Assembly (NCBI GenBank): GCA_958403205.1
Contig: CATXWM010000003.1
Coordinates: forward strand, 1-64,000
Reading direction: 5' to 3'
Source of the DNA: an uncultured Collinsella sp.
Lineage (GTDB): Bacteria; Actinomycetota; Coriobacteriia; Coriobacteriales; Coriobacteriaceae
DNA length: 64,000 nt
Part shown: positions 6,905 through 14,964 of the stretch, one piece after another
Position numbering within the stretch: the first letter of the stretch is position 1
Layout: every line of letters starts with the position of its first letter
Translations under genes and position numbers: made by a program
Notes under the pieces: generated by a model
What the model was told of the DNA's origin: nothing
Databases searched by the model: none
The model's input: only the letters and a program-made list of their open reading frames with translations

Positions 6905-7876
6905 ATGATTCAACTGATTATCGGGGCGGGTCTGGGACTCGGCGGCGTGGCCGCCGCCGTCGCCATCAAGCGGTATAACGAGGCCGAGCGCGAGAAGGCC
7001 GCCGGGTCCGCGGACATTTGGGGCAACAAGCACGAGGCCCGCATCGTCTCGCCCGCGTGCGCCCTGCCCCTCGTCCTGGTAGGCGCCGTTATCGCCGCCA
7101 CCGCCTGCCTCTACACGCAGGACACCGGCGAGGTCTGCGTCATCCGCAACCTCGGCGGCTCGCTCGCCGGCTCGACCTCCGAGGCCGGTTTCCACGCCAA
7201 GGCCCCCTGGCAGGACGTCGTGACCTACGACGTCCGCAACAACCTCATCAACTTCTACGGGGACACCGATTACGAGGTGGACGGCGGCTCCTACGAGGGC
7301 AAGCAGGTCTCCATCAACGACAAGTCCGGCGCCAGCGCGAACATCGACATACAGGTCAACTACTCCCTGAACCCCGACGCCGCGCTCAGCCTCTACAGCG
7401 AGTACGGCACGCAGGAGAGCTTCGTGGAGAAGTACATCTCCAACGACGTCCGCGCCGTCACCCGCGAGGTCTCGGGCGGCTTCGACACGGTGACGATGCT
7501 CACCGACCGCTCCCAGTTCACCAAGGCCGTCCAGAAGGCCCTCACCGAGAAGTGGAAGGGCATAGGCCTCACGGTCGAGCAGGTGAGCGTGCAGGACGTC
7601 CGCTACCCGAAGAACATCACCAAGAGCTACAGCGAGGCGCAGGCGGCCGAGGTCGCCAAGCAGAAGGCCCAGAACGAGCAGGAGACGGCCAAGGTCCAGG
7701 CCGAGACCAAGAAGATCGAGGCCAAGGGCGAGGCGGACGCGAACGCGGTCCTCGCGAACTCGCTCAACGACCAGGTCATCCAGCAGCACTACATCGACGC
7801 GCTCAAGAGCATCGGAAAGGACGGCAACCTCGTCGTCGTGCCCGAGGGCTCCCAGCCGATCGTGGGCACGAAGTAG
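6905..7876 (+). CDS. SPFH/band 7 (prohibitin-like) membrane protein
   Basis: A 323-residue protein. Two hydrophobic segments (residues about 2-20 and about 49-69) anchor it. An SPFH domain spans about 75-240 (GEVCVIRNLGG, IDIQVNYSL). A long charged alpha-helical coiled coil rich in Ala, Glu and Lys covers about 240-290. The start is the ATG six bases after GGAGGA rather than the upstream in-frame ATG. SPFH proteins form large ring-shaped membrane scaffolds. In the early operon of a temperate phage it may reshape host membranes or block superinfection, which is inference only. Confidence 0.85.
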   Translation: MIQLIIGAGLGLGGVAAAVAIKRYNEAEREKAAGSADIWGNKHEARIVSPACALPLVLVGAVIAATACLYTQDTGEVCVIRNLGGSLAGSTSEAGFHAKAPWQDVVTYDVRNNLINFYGDTDYEVDGGSYEGKQVSINDKSGASANIDIQVNYSLNPDAALSLYSEYGTQESFVEKYISNDVRAVTREVSGGFDTVTMLTDRSQFTKAVQKALTEKWKGIGLTVEQVSVQDVRYPKNITKSYSEAQAAEVAKQKAQNEQETAKVQAETKKIEAKGEADANAVLANSLNDQVIQQHYIDALKSIGKDGNLVVVPEGSQPIVGTK

Positions 7877-7887
7877 GGGCGGTGGCG

Positions 7888-8100
7888 ATGTTGAACCTTA
7901 TCCATGCGGTCGTCCGGGTCTTCCTCGACGTTCTCGCGGTCGCGTTCGTGCTAGAGCACACCCGCGAGCTTCATGAGAAACATCGCGAGATCAACGACGC
8001 GCCCAAGCAGGTCGCAGGCGTCGTTGATGAACCCGGCGAGGACGATCGCGGCGCTGATGCGAGGGTGCCGCTCGACCCAGTCGACGAGCCGCACGAGTAG
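7888..8100 (+). CDS. small membrane-anchored hypothetical protein
   Basis: 70 residues: an N-terminal hydrophobic helix (LIHAVVRVFLDVLAVAFVL) followed by a highly charged tail. It follows the SPFH gene by 11 bases. On the opposite strand a 67-codon frame (8153 down to 7951) also encodes two hydrophobic stretches. I favour the + strand because its neighbours run that way, but the call is not secure. Confidence 0.5.
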   Translation: MLNLIHAVVRVFLDVLAVAFVLEHTRELHEKHREINDAPKQVAGVVDEPGEDDRGADARVPLDPVDEPHE

Positions 8101-8324
8101 GGGGCCCGCTGGTCGGACGTGCTTCGGGCGATATGTCTGGCGTCTCAAAATCATGGCCCGAAGCCTACTGCGCGCATAACGCAGACACGCGGGTATTGCC
8201 GCACAGGCAACCCGCGGGCCCCGCTCCCGGGGCGGCACCGTTGCCCCGCGGCTCTCCAATAACCATCCGCGGGGACGTTCCCTACCGGTGCCGTGCCGGG
8301 GGCGAGGCCCCGAAAGCAAGCAAC

Positions 8325-8362
8325 AAAAAAGAGCCGCCCGGTGTGGAAAGCGGGGACGGCTC
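8325..8362 (-). terminator. leftward intrinsic terminator with no gene upstream of it
   Basis: On the minus strand a stem of about 9 bp (GAGCCG with CGGCTC, plus CCC/GGG and one bulge) is followed by six Ts. All genes to its right run the other way. It may stop antisense transcription or be a hairpin before the next ribosome site. The remainder of 8101-8384 is GC-rich with no gene I can support. Confidence 0.45.
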
Positions 8363-8384
8363 CAGACCTGAAAGGAGGTCACTC

Positions 8385-8633
8385 ATGGATTCTAGCAGAG
8401 CCAAAACGTTCCAGCAGATGGCCGACGAGCTTGGCATCAGGCACAAGCTGATGTACACGCTGCGCGAGGCGTCGAGGGTGACGGGGGTGCCCTACGACAC
8501 GCTGCGCATCGAGTGCAAGGCGGGCCGCCTGCGCTCGCAGCTGCCCGAGGGGCGCAAGGTGGGGCGCATGGTGCGCCCGGAATGGGTGGAGCAGTGGATC
8601 GAGGAGGGAACGCATGGCATCGAGGCTGCTTAG
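8385..8633 (+). CDS. excisionase-like helix-turn-helix protein
   Basis: 83 residues, starting after a strong AAAGGAGG. The body (TLREASRVTGVPYDTLRIEC, then KVGRMVRPEWVEQWIEEG) is the MerR-like HTH_17/excisionase fold that binds and bends DNA. It could be the directionality factor for the integrase or an early regulator. It lies about 4 kb from the integrase, so excisionase is plausible but not proven. Confidence 0.75.
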   Translation: MDSSRAKTFQQMADELGIRHKLMYTLREASRVTGVPYDTLRIECKAGRLRSQLPEGRKVGRMVRPEWVEQWIEEGTHGIEAA

Positions 8634-8754
8634 GTGCGCGGGGTTCGTCGCGCTCCTGTTCGCGGTGTACGCGATCATGCCGTACGTCCTGCGGGCGATG
8701 CTGCTCGCGGCGGACGGCATCCGCGTTGTGCTCGGGATGGGGTCGGTGCTGTGA
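8614..8754 (+). CDS. small membrane protein (46 aa)
   Basis: MASRLLRCAGFVALLFAVYA onward: a basic start followed by hydrophobic stretches that could span the membrane once or twice. ATG follows GAGGAGGG and overlaps the previous gene by 20 bases; its TGA overlaps the next GTG. Function unknown. Confidence 0.6.
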   Translation: MASRLLRCAGFVALLFAVYAIMPYVLRAMLLAADGIRVVLGMGSVL

Positions 8755-9209
8755 GCGACAGGCGATTCGCGTTCACCGTCACGTTCGCGGCGGGCAAGCA
8801 GCGCCATAGGCTCGACCGGCGCCACGCACGGATGTACACGCCGACCGAGACGCTGAGGGCCGAGCGGGCCATCGCGGCGGCGTGTCGGGAGGCGATGTCC
8901 GAGGCTGGCATCCAGCTCATGCCCTTTGGCCCGCACGAGCCGGTGATTCTCAACGTCGATGCCTACCGTCCGCTGCCGGAGAGCCGGCCCAAGTGCGTGC
9001 GCTCGGAGCCGGACACCTACAAGCCGGACGGGGACAACGAGGGCAAGCTGGTAATGGATGCGCTCAACGGGCTCGCCTGGGCCGACGACGCGCAAGTGGT
9101 CGACCTGCACGTGGTAAAGCACCCCAGGGTGCGCGGGCAGGCCGAGCGCATGGACATATCGATAGCGCCCGGGTGGTCCGGGCGCAGGGACGAAACGGAG
9201 GAAATGTAA
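8751..9209 (+). CDS. RusA-family Holliday junction resolvase
   Basis: A 152-residue endonuclease starting at GTG that overlaps the preceding stop. The catalytic core KPDGDNEGKLVMDALNG (residues 91-107) followed by DD (112-113) supplies the acidic metal ligands of RusA. These enzymes cut four-way DNA junctions symmetrically, resolving recombination or replication intermediates before packaging. The location before the Bet annealing protein and SSB supports a recombination role. Confidence 0.9.
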   Translation: MSDRRFAFTVTFAAGKQRHRLDRRHARMYTPTETLRAERAIAAACREAMSEAGIQLMPFGPHEPVILNVDAYRPLPESRPKCVRSEPDTYKPDGDNEGKLVMDALNGLAWADDAQVVDLHVVKHPRVRGQAERMDISIAPGWSGRRDETEEM

Positions 9210-9506
9210 ATGAAGCGAAAGGCATTCAAGGAACTCATGAGGCAGGCCGTGGGCAACGTCCTCATCAACACGGAGCTCAACGCCGAGGCGCTCAAGGAGA
9301 AGGTCGACCCCGCGGTGCTTCGCGGCGTCGCCTACGGCATGGCGGTCGCGCCCGTGCTGATGGACGAGGAGCCCATCGAGTTCGACCGCGAATTCTTGGC
9401 CGTCATCATCGCGTACGGCAAGGAGTGCGATGACGTCTACGCCGAGAGCGGCGCCGTCGCCACTATCTCCAAGCTCTACGGATGCGAGGTGAGCGTCGAT
9501 GAGTAA
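9210..9506 (+). CDS. hypothetical early protein
   Basis: 98 residues, no family recognised. Mostly helical and acidic (KRKAFKELMRQAVGNVLINT at the start). It begins directly after the resolvase stop and overlaps the start of the Bet gene by 8 bases, so translation is probably coupled. Confidence 0.75.
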   Translation: MKRKAFKELMRQAVGNVLINTELNAEALKEKVDPAVLRGVAYGMAVAPVLMDEEPIEFDREFLAVIIAYGKECDDVYAESGAVATISKLYGCEVSVDE

Positions 9507-10398
9507 CGAGGTCATCGAGTTCAAGGACGATGCGGGCATGCCAGTCAAGTTCACCTCGCAGGACATCCGCGAGCGCCTGTGTCCGAACGCCACCGACAGC
9601 GAGCTGGCGCTTTGCGTGGAGCTTTGCAACCGCCAGCACCTGAACCCGTTCACCAAGGACGTGTACCTGGTCAAGTACGGCAGCGCCCCGGCGAGCAGCA
9701 TCACTTCCTACCAGGTGTTCAACCGCCGCGCGAACAGGCAGCCCAACTACGGCGGCATCGAGAGCGGCGTCGTGGTGCTCCGCGACGGCGAGGTCGTCAA
9801 GAAGAAGGGCTCCGCCGTCTACAAGATGATCGGGGAGCAGCTCATCGGCGGCTGGGCAGAGGTCGCGTTCACCGACGGCAAGAAGCCCGCATACGTCGAG
9901 CTGGCGCTCACCGACTACAGCACCGGCAAGAGCAACTGGGCGAAGATGCCGGGCGTCATGATCGAGAAGTGCGCCAAGGCCGGCGCGTGGCGCCTGGCCT
10001 ACCCCGACGAGTTCGGCGGGATGTACACGGGCGAGGAGATGGACCAGAAGGTCGCGCAGGACATGCGCGCCGGCACTCAGGCTGTCGAGGCCGAGAGCGT
10101 CGAGCCCGTGGCCGACCTGCAGCCCGTGCGCGACCTGTTCAAGCCGTTCATGGCAGCGACTGGGCTCGACAGCGCCGGGGCCATGGCCGCCATCTGCGCC
10201 GCCGTGGGCTGCTCGTCGGGTAACATGCGCGACATGACGCTCATGCAGTCGCGCCGCGCGGCCTCTTGGATGGAGGAGGAGATCGCGGCACGCAAGGCGC
10301 AGTCCGAGCCCGCCATCCCCGAGCCGGAGCCCGCGCCCGTCTATGAGCCCGCGCCCGCCGAGTATGCGACCGACGACGACCTGCTGGGAGGCTTCTAA
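9499..10398 (+). CDS. bet: Bet/RecT-type single-strand annealing protein
   Basis: A 299-residue recombinase. The N-terminal domain (about 1-190) matches phage Bet proteins: RQHLNPFTKDVYLVKYG, SYQVFNRRANRQPNYGG and MPGVMIEKCAKAGAWRLAYP. A Pro/Glu-rich C-terminal tail (EPEPAPVYEPAP) ends in DDDLLGGF, an acidic tip like those that contact SSB. It anneals complementary strands during phage recombination. No obvious partner exonuclease is present; the DUF1351 protein follows immediately. Confidence 0.92.
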   Translation: MSNEVIEFKDDAGMPVKFTSQDIRERLCPNATDSELALCVELCNRQHLNPFTKDVYLVKYGSAPASSITSYQVFNRRANRQPNYGGIESGVVVLRDGEVVKKKGSAVYKMIGEQLIGGWAEVAFTDGKKPAYVELALTDYSTGKSNWAKMPGVMIEKCAKAGAWRLAYPDEFGGMYTGEEMDQKVAQDMRAGTQAVEAESVEPVADLQPVRDLFKPFMAATGLDSAGAMAAICAAVGCSSGNMRDMTLMQSRRAASWMEEEIAARKAQSEPAIPEPEPAPVYEPAPAEYATDDDLLGGF

Positions 10399-11372
10399 TG
10401 GCAGACGAGGTTTTGGCAGTCGAGGCCGTGCCGCTCGAGGAGGACTTCGACACGCTGGTGGCGTCGCTCGCCATCGACGACACGCTCGAGGACAAGCTGG
10501 CGCGGCTCAAGAAGAACGTCGATGAGAAGCTGGCGGACTACGCGGACGTCAAGCGCATCGAGAAGGACGAGGACTTCAAGGCGGCGAAGAAGTACCGCGC
10601 GGCGGTCAACGACGTGAAGAAGCCCATCGAGGCGCAGCGCAAGGCCGCGAAAAAGAAGTACAGCGACCTGCTCAAGACGTTCGACAAGACCATCGGCGAG
10701 ATCACAGCGCCCATCGACAAGCTCTCCGATGAGTACAAGGCCGAGATCGACCGATACGACGGCGAGTGCAGGACCCGCCGACTCACCGCGCTCAAGGGCC
10801 ACTACTACGACCTCGCGGGCGAGATGGGTCCGCTGGTGCCCTACGAGCGCATCGCCGACGACAGGTGGCTCAACGCGAGCTTCGGCGAGGTCAAGGCCAA
10901 GAACATCATCGAGCGCCGCGTGGGCGAGCTGCTGCACCAGTTCAAGTTCGTCAACGGCCTCGACTACGCGGACGAGTCCGAGAAGGCGTGGGCCGTCGCG
11001 TGGTGGACGAGGACGCTGCCGGCGGACTCGGGCGAGGTTGCGGCTGCGGTCGCCGCGCATCGCGAGGAGGTCGCCAAGGCCGCCGCGCTCGTGTCGACCT
11101 ACGAGCAGGCGACGGCGCCCGCACCGGAGCCCGAGCCGCTGCCGCCCGACCCCGAGCCGGTGCCCGCCGAGGAACCTGAGCCGCCCTTGGGCGTGCCGAG
11201 GTGCGTGCGGGTGGTGCCGTCGCGCCCCGAGCCGGATGTGGCCGAGGATGCGGCCCCAGCACCGCAGAGGGGCTACCGCGTGGTCACCGAGTGCGCCACG
11301 GCGGACGAGATGCGCCGCGTGTGGACCATCATGGTCGAGAACGGCATTCACGGATACGTCGAGAGGATGTAG
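10398..11372 (+). CDS. DUF1351 family protein
   Basis: A 324-residue protein whose first 200 residues are a charged, Lys-rich helical domain (KKYRAAVNDVKKPIEAQRKA) typical of DUF1351, which usually neighbours RecT/Bet genes. Residues about 235-285 are a Pro/Glu linker. The C-terminal about 40 residues (GYRVVTECATADEMRRVWTI) form a small separate domain. Its ATG overlaps the stop of bet. A role as recombination accessory is inferred from gene neighbourhood. Confidence 0.8.
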   Translation: MADEVLAVEAVPLEEDFDTLVASLAIDDTLEDKLARLKKNVDEKLADYADVKRIEKDEDFKAAKKYRAAVNDVKKPIEAQRKAAKKKYSDLLKTFDKTIGEITAPIDKLSDEYKAEIDRYDGECRTRRLTALKGHYYDLAGEMGPLVPYERIADDRWLNASFGEVKAKNIIERRVGELLHQFKFVNGLDYADESEKAWAVAWWTRTLPADSGEVAAAVAAHREEVAKAAALVSTYEQATAPAPEPEPLPPDPEPVPAEEPEPPLGVPRCVRVVPSRPEPDVAEDAAPAPQRGYRVVTECATADEMRRVWTIMVENGIHGYVERM

Positions 11373-11375
11373 GAC

Positions 11376-11717
11376 ATGGAGGAGAAGAACCTGCCGCCGC
11401 TCCGAACGCCGGAGCAGCGCAAAGAGGCAATGGCGAAGGCCGTCCACACGCGCCGCGAGCGCGCCGCGTTCAAGGCCGCCTGCAAGGCGGGCAACATCCC
11501 GCCCGAGGCGGCCATCGAGGCGCCCATCGCGGCGAGGCTAAAGGTCGATGAGTTCGCCCGCTCGTTCCCGGGCATCGGCCCGGTCACGGCGCAGAAGATC
11601 GTCGAGGCGTGCCATATCCGCGACGGCCGCCGCGTGAGCGGCCTTGGCTACATGCAGGGGCCGCGCCTCGTCGAGGCAATCAAGAGCCACATGACCGCGA
11701 AGGAGGACGTGCAGTGA
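11376..11717 (+). CDS. actinobacterial-type integration host factor (mIHF-like)
   Basis: A 113-residue nucleoid protein. The sequence follows mycobacterial mIHF: basic helix (AVHTRRERAAFKAACKAG), the helix-two-turn-helix FPGIGPVTAQKIVEA, and RRVSGLGYMQGPRLVEAI. mIHF bends DNA and was found as an essential helper of phage L5 integration. Here the prophage carries its own copy next to ssb. It may assist the phage integrase, the origin or packaging; the exact target is unknown. Confidence 0.88.
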   Translation: MEEKNLPPLRTPEQRKEAMAKAVHTRRERAAFKAACKAGNIPPEAAIEAPIAARLKVDEFARSFPGIGPVTAQKIVEACHIRDGRRVSGLGYMQGPRLVEAIKSHMTAKEDVQ

Positions 11718-12190
11718 GCATCAACCGAGTCAACATCAGCGGCAACCTGACCCGCGACCCCGAGCTTCGCGCCACCGCCGACGGGACGCAGGTCCTGTCC
11801 TTTGGCGTGGCGGTAAACGGCCGCCGCCGCAACGCGCAGACGGGCGAGTGGGAGGACTACCCCAACTTCGTCGACTGCACGATGTTCGGCAACCACGCCG
11901 AGGCCGTGGGGCGATTCCTCGCCAAGGGGATGAAGGTCGCCATCGAGGGCAAGCTGCGCTACAGCTCCTGGGAGCGCGACGGCCAGAAGCGCAGCAAGCT
12001 CGGGGTTATCGTCGATGAGATCGAGGTCATGGTGCGCCGTGAGGGGCAGACGCAGGCCCAGCCGCAGCAGAGCCTCGCCGAGACGGTGCCCATGCAGCCC
12101 CGGGCGCAGGCCGCGCCGCAGTGGAACGCCCAGCAGGCCTACGCCGCGGTCCCGCAGTCCGAGTTATACGACGAGGACGTGCCGTTCTGA
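11714..12190 (+). CDS. ssb: single-stranded DNA-binding protein
   Basis: 158 residues, starting at GTG that overlaps the preceding stop, with AAGGAGGAC upstream. An OB fold spans about 1-110 (NISGNLTRDPELR, FVDCTMFGNHAEAVG). A Gln/Ala/Pro-rich linker leads to the conserved acidic tip DEDVPF used to recruit replication proteins. It coats single strands during phage replication and recombination and should act with Bet. Confidence 0.95.
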   Translation: MSINRVNISGNLTRDPELRATADGTQVLSFGVAVNGRRRNAQTGEWEDYPNFVDCTMFGNHAEAVGRFLAKGMKVAIEGKLRYSSWERDGQKRSKLGVIVDEIEVMVRREGQTQAQPQQSLAETVPMQPRAQAAPQWNAQQAYAAVPQSELYDEDVPF

Positions 12191-12300
12191 TGAGGCACGT
12201 ACCAGACATCATCCGCGACCACTGGGAGGCGGCCCTGTTCGCCGCCTCCTTCTCCGCGGGTTTCCTATTCTTCTCTTCGCTTCTATTGGGGTGGTTCTGA
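12190..12300 (+). CDS. small membrane protein (36 aa)
   Basis: MRHVPDIIRDHWEAALFAAS and then a hydrophobic stretch ending LLLGWF. Its ATG overlaps the ssb stop and its TGA abuts the next ATG, so it is translationally coupled. One transmembrane helix; function unknown. Confidence 0.6.
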   Translation: MRHVPDIIRDHWEAALFAASFSAGFLFFSSLLLGWF

Positions 12301-13190
12301 TGGCTAAGGACTTCACGGTTTTCGCCGACTCGGTAGCCGAGCTTTACGACGACTTCAACCCGAACAAACCCAAGGACATGAGGGAGCGCAGGATTCTCGC
12401 GGACGCGGTGCTCATGTACGGCCTCCACGGGGTCGAGATCGAGATGCCCGAGAACGTCAGGAGGCACTTCAAGGGACTCAAGAGTGCCATCGACAACTCC
12501 AAGGAAAGGCGAGAGCAGGCCAAGAAGGGCGGCAGGCCCCGCAAGGCCAAGGAAGAGCCAGAGCCTGAACCCAAGCCCGAGCAAAAACCCGAAACCGAGG
12601 TTTCCGAAAGCGAAAACCCAGGTTTTGAAAACGGGAAACCTAGGTTTTCAGAACCAGAAACCGAGGTTTCCGAAAGCGAAAACCCTAACCTAACCTATCC
12701 TAACTTAGCTTTACCTAGCCTAGCTTGTGTTGATGGTACGCGCGGCGGCGACACCGACGGCTTCGCCCCGCCGACCCTCGAGGAGTGCCGCGTGTACTTC
12801 GCCGCCAACTGCATCAGCGGCGACCCCGACAAGTTCTGGGCGCACTACGAGTCGCAGGGCTGGATCCGCTCAAATGGGATGCCCGTGACCTCGCTCAAGG
12901 CCGCGGCGATGCTGTGGAACGGCAACCAGAAGCGCCTCGACGCCGAGGCCCACGCCCGCGGCAAGCCGACCGATGCCGAGATTCAGGCCGCCACGTTCAA
13001 GCCGACGAGGACGCCCGAGCAGACGAGGGCGGAGCTCGAGCGCAGGTGGCGCGAGGAACATCCGGGCATCGACCCGGCGAAGGTGAAGGCCCCGAGGGGG
13101 ACGACCGCCGACCCGGTGGCGCTCAAGGCGTACCAGGACGCGCGGCGTCTGCTGGATGCGAGGGCCGCATGCGAGAGGAGGGCGTCATGA
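12301..13190 (+). CDS. phage replication initiator/organiser protein
   Basis: A 296-residue protein. Residues 1-75 form an N-terminal domain like DUF6291 replication proteins (FADSVAELYDDFNPNKPKDM). About 80-145 is a low-complexity linker with PETEVSESENP twice. About 155-205 matches a C-terminal domain of phage replisome organisers (FWAHYESQGWIRSNGMPVTS). The DNA of the linker carries 22-bp-spaced iterons (12592-12669), an arrangement like the lambda O gene, where the initiator binds within its own coding sequence. It should recruit host helicase; no phage helicase is visible. Confidence 0.75.
12592..12725. other. candidate phage replication origin: iterons plus AT-rich tract
   Basis: Four near-palindromic copies of AAACCNAGGTTT start at 12592, 12614, 12636 and 12658, exactly 22 bp (two helical turns) apart. 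A degenerate half-copy (AAACCCTAACC) starts at 12680, again at +22. A tract of repeated CCTAAC/CCTAG-type words, far more AT-rich than its surroundings, follows to about 12725. All of it lies inside the initiator gene. Confidence 0.75.
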
Positions 13191-13429
13191 GCTTGGACGC
13201 CGAGAGGAGCGAGAACATGGGCAGACCGAAGGGGTCCGCGAGCATCTACGACGACGGGCCGCGCAGCGCCCGCTGCGAGACGTGCGGGTTCTGCGCCGTG
13301 AGCGAGGCGGTCATGACGGCATCTGGCGAGGGCCGCAAGCGGTACACGTGCATGCGCTGCCCCGACTTCGTGCACGCCACGCAGGGGCTCGCGAGGTGCA
13401 ACTACTGGGAGGCGCGACATGAGGGCTGA
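13187..13429 (+). CDS. small zinc-ribbon-like protein
   Basis: 80 residues with CETCGFC and CMRCPD pairs that could bind one zinc ion. The ATG overlaps the previous stop. The N-terminus (MGRPKGSASIYDDGPRSARC) is flexible. No family recognised. Confidence 0.7.
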   Translation: MSLDAERSENMGRPKGSASIYDDGPRSARCETCGFCAVSEAVMTASGEGRKRYTCMRCPDFVHATQGLARCNYWEARHEG

Positions 13430-13652
13430 GTCGCGGGACAGGCGCGGGGGCTACGTGCTCGTGTGCGGGCAGTGCGGCAGGCGGTTCCGCACGGCGTACA
13501 GGAACCAGAGGTACTGCTGCGGGTGGTGCGAGAACGTGGCGCGAAGGGATGCGAGCAAGCGGCCCGTGGACGTGTACCTCGGAACGAGGAGCGAGTCGGG
13601 CCGAGAGGTCAACGCCATGCGCGCGGCGCTGGCACAGGGGAGGCGCATCTGA
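13419..13652 (+). CDS. small zinc-finger-like protein
   Basis: 77 residues with CGQCGRRF and CCGWCENVARRD, a C4-type zinc-binding arrangement in a basic protein. It overlaps the previous gene by 11 bases and the next by one. Possibly nucleic-acid binding; function unknown. Confidence 0.7.
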   Translation: MRAESRDRRGGYVLVCGQCGRRFRTAYRNQRYCCGWCENVARRDASKRPVDVYLGTRSESGREVNAMRAALAQGRRI

Positions 13653-13954
13653 TGCGGGACGGATACAGGTTCGAGTTCGGGGCGCTCGATGAGCCGGATG
13701 CACCCAAGGTGCAGGCGCTCAAGCCGCTCGAGGAGGCGGCCGAGGTATACGGCGCTTGGCAGGATTGCGACGACATGCGCTTCAGCCCGATCATGACGGC
13801 GCGCAGGGAGTACCGCCAGAACCTCATCGACGAGTGCATGGACGTGGTCCAGGCGGTCGTCAACCTGCTCGATGCCGAGGGGTTCACGCAGGAGGACGTG
13901 GACGCGGCCATCGGGCGCTGCAACGAGAGGAACCGAGAGAGGGGACGTTTGTGA
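13652..13954 (+). CDS. MazG-like nucleotide pyrophosphohydrolase domain protein
   Basis: 100 residues. The pattern LKPLEEAAEVYGAW (E-x-x-E type) and LIDECMDVVQAVVNLL (E-x-x-D type) matches the two metal-binding helices of MazG/dUTPase-like all-alpha NTP pyrophosphohydrolases. Phage MazG proteins clear non-canonical nucleotides or lower alarmones. The assignment rests on these two helices only. Confidence 0.65.
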   Translation: MRDGYRFEFGALDEPDAPKVQALKPLEEAAEVYGAWQDCDDMRFSPIMTARREYRQNLIDECMDVVQAVVNLLDAEGFTQEDVDAAIGRCNERNRERGRL

Positions 13955-14262
13955 TGGAGACTTTGGAGCAGATCAAGGCAGACGCGGTCGAGGTGTTCCA
14001 TTTCGACCGCGAGTGCAGGCCGCAGGACAGGGCGCACGCCTACCTGTGGAAGTATCGCGTCAGGCGCGGCTACAACGACACGGCGATGCAGGTCGCGGTG
14101 ACCGACATGATCGAGCGCGCCTACGAGGCGGGAAGGGCGGAGGTCGCCGGCGCGAACCTCGTGCAGAACCTGCACCGCCAGCTGACGAGCATCGAGGCGA
14201 CCGTCGGGGATGCCATCGACCTGCTCGACGAGAGCACGGGGGCGGTGGAGTGCGATGAGTGA
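13954..14262 (+). CDS. hypothetical early protein
   Basis: 102 residues (METLEQIKADAVEVFHFDRE), helical, with no recognised motif. The ATG overlaps the previous TGA. Part of the tightly packed early operon. Confidence 0.65.
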   Translation: METLEQIKADAVEVFHFDRECRPQDRAHAYLWKYRVRRGYNDTAMQVAVTDMIERAYEAGRAEVAGANLVQNLHRQLTSIEATVGDAIDLLDESTGAVECDE

Positions 14263-14557
14263 CTCGAGGGTCGGCGGCTACCCGATGGGGGTGACCGACG
14301 CCGCCATCGAGCGCCACTTCGGCGGGGCCTGCGAGTCTAGGATGTGCGGGAACTGCAGGCACTTCTGCGGATGCGACATCCACGTCGACTACGGCTACTG
14401 CCACCTCGCGTTCGAGCGCGCCTACGACACGGAGGCGCCCGACCGCAAGGAAGGGTTCTGGCGCCTGGCGAAGTGGGCCGTGGCGTGGCTCACGGGGAAC
14501 CTGCTGTACTGCGAGGACGAGTGCGGCGAGTGCCGCGACTACGAGGAGGTTGAGTGA
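14255..14557 (+). CDS. cysteine-rich hypothetical protein
   Basis: 100 residues with about ten Cys residues (CGNCRHFCGC, then CEDECGEC), suggesting one or two metal sites. Such phage proteins resemble small zinc-binding proteins of the early region. It overlaps the genes on both sides by a few bases. Confidence 0.65.
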   Translation: MSDSRVGGYPMGVTDAAIERHFGGACESRMCGNCRHFCGCDIHVDYGYCHLAFERAYDTEAPDRKEGFWRLAKWAVAWLTGNLLYCEDECGECRDYEEVE

Positions 14558-14964
14558 TGAGCGTCGAATTGCCCAAGGATGCCGAGGGACGAGAGATACC
14601 TCTAGATATCGTGGCGCTGTTCAACCGTGTCGGGAACGTATATAGCATCGTGCGCTGGACATTCACCACGGACTTTGATTTGAGTGACGGATGGTCGAAC
14701 AAATGGCGTGCGATTACCGACCGTGGATTTGCACTCGACCCAGCACTCGTGTACCTCACCACGCCCAAGACCGACACATGGGAGAAGCTGGAAGAGGACT
14801 TGGGCAGGGGCGCGGACGCGCTGAATTACGAAGCCTGCGCCTATTTTGGCAAGAATGCGTGCAACTGCTCATCGTGCATCGCCGACAAAGGCGAAACCTG
14901 CGAAAGGGTTGTCATGCACGACATCGCCGACCGCATCCGCAAGCTGAGGGGTGAGGGCGAATGA
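14557..14964 (+). CDS. hypothetical early protein
   Basis: 135 residues from ATG seven bases after AGGAGG; an adjacent upstream GTG is the alternative start. It contains a CNCSSCIADKGETC segment near residue 107, possibly zinc binding. Codon use is less GC-rich than its neighbours, hinting at a separate origin. No family recognised. Confidence 0.65.
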   Translation: MSVELPKDAEGREIPLDIVALFNRVGNVYSIVRWTFTTDFDLSDGWSNKWRAITDRGFALDPALVYLTTPKTDTWEKLEEDLGRGADALNYEACAYFGKNACNCSSCIADKGETCERVVMHDIADRIRKLRGEGE

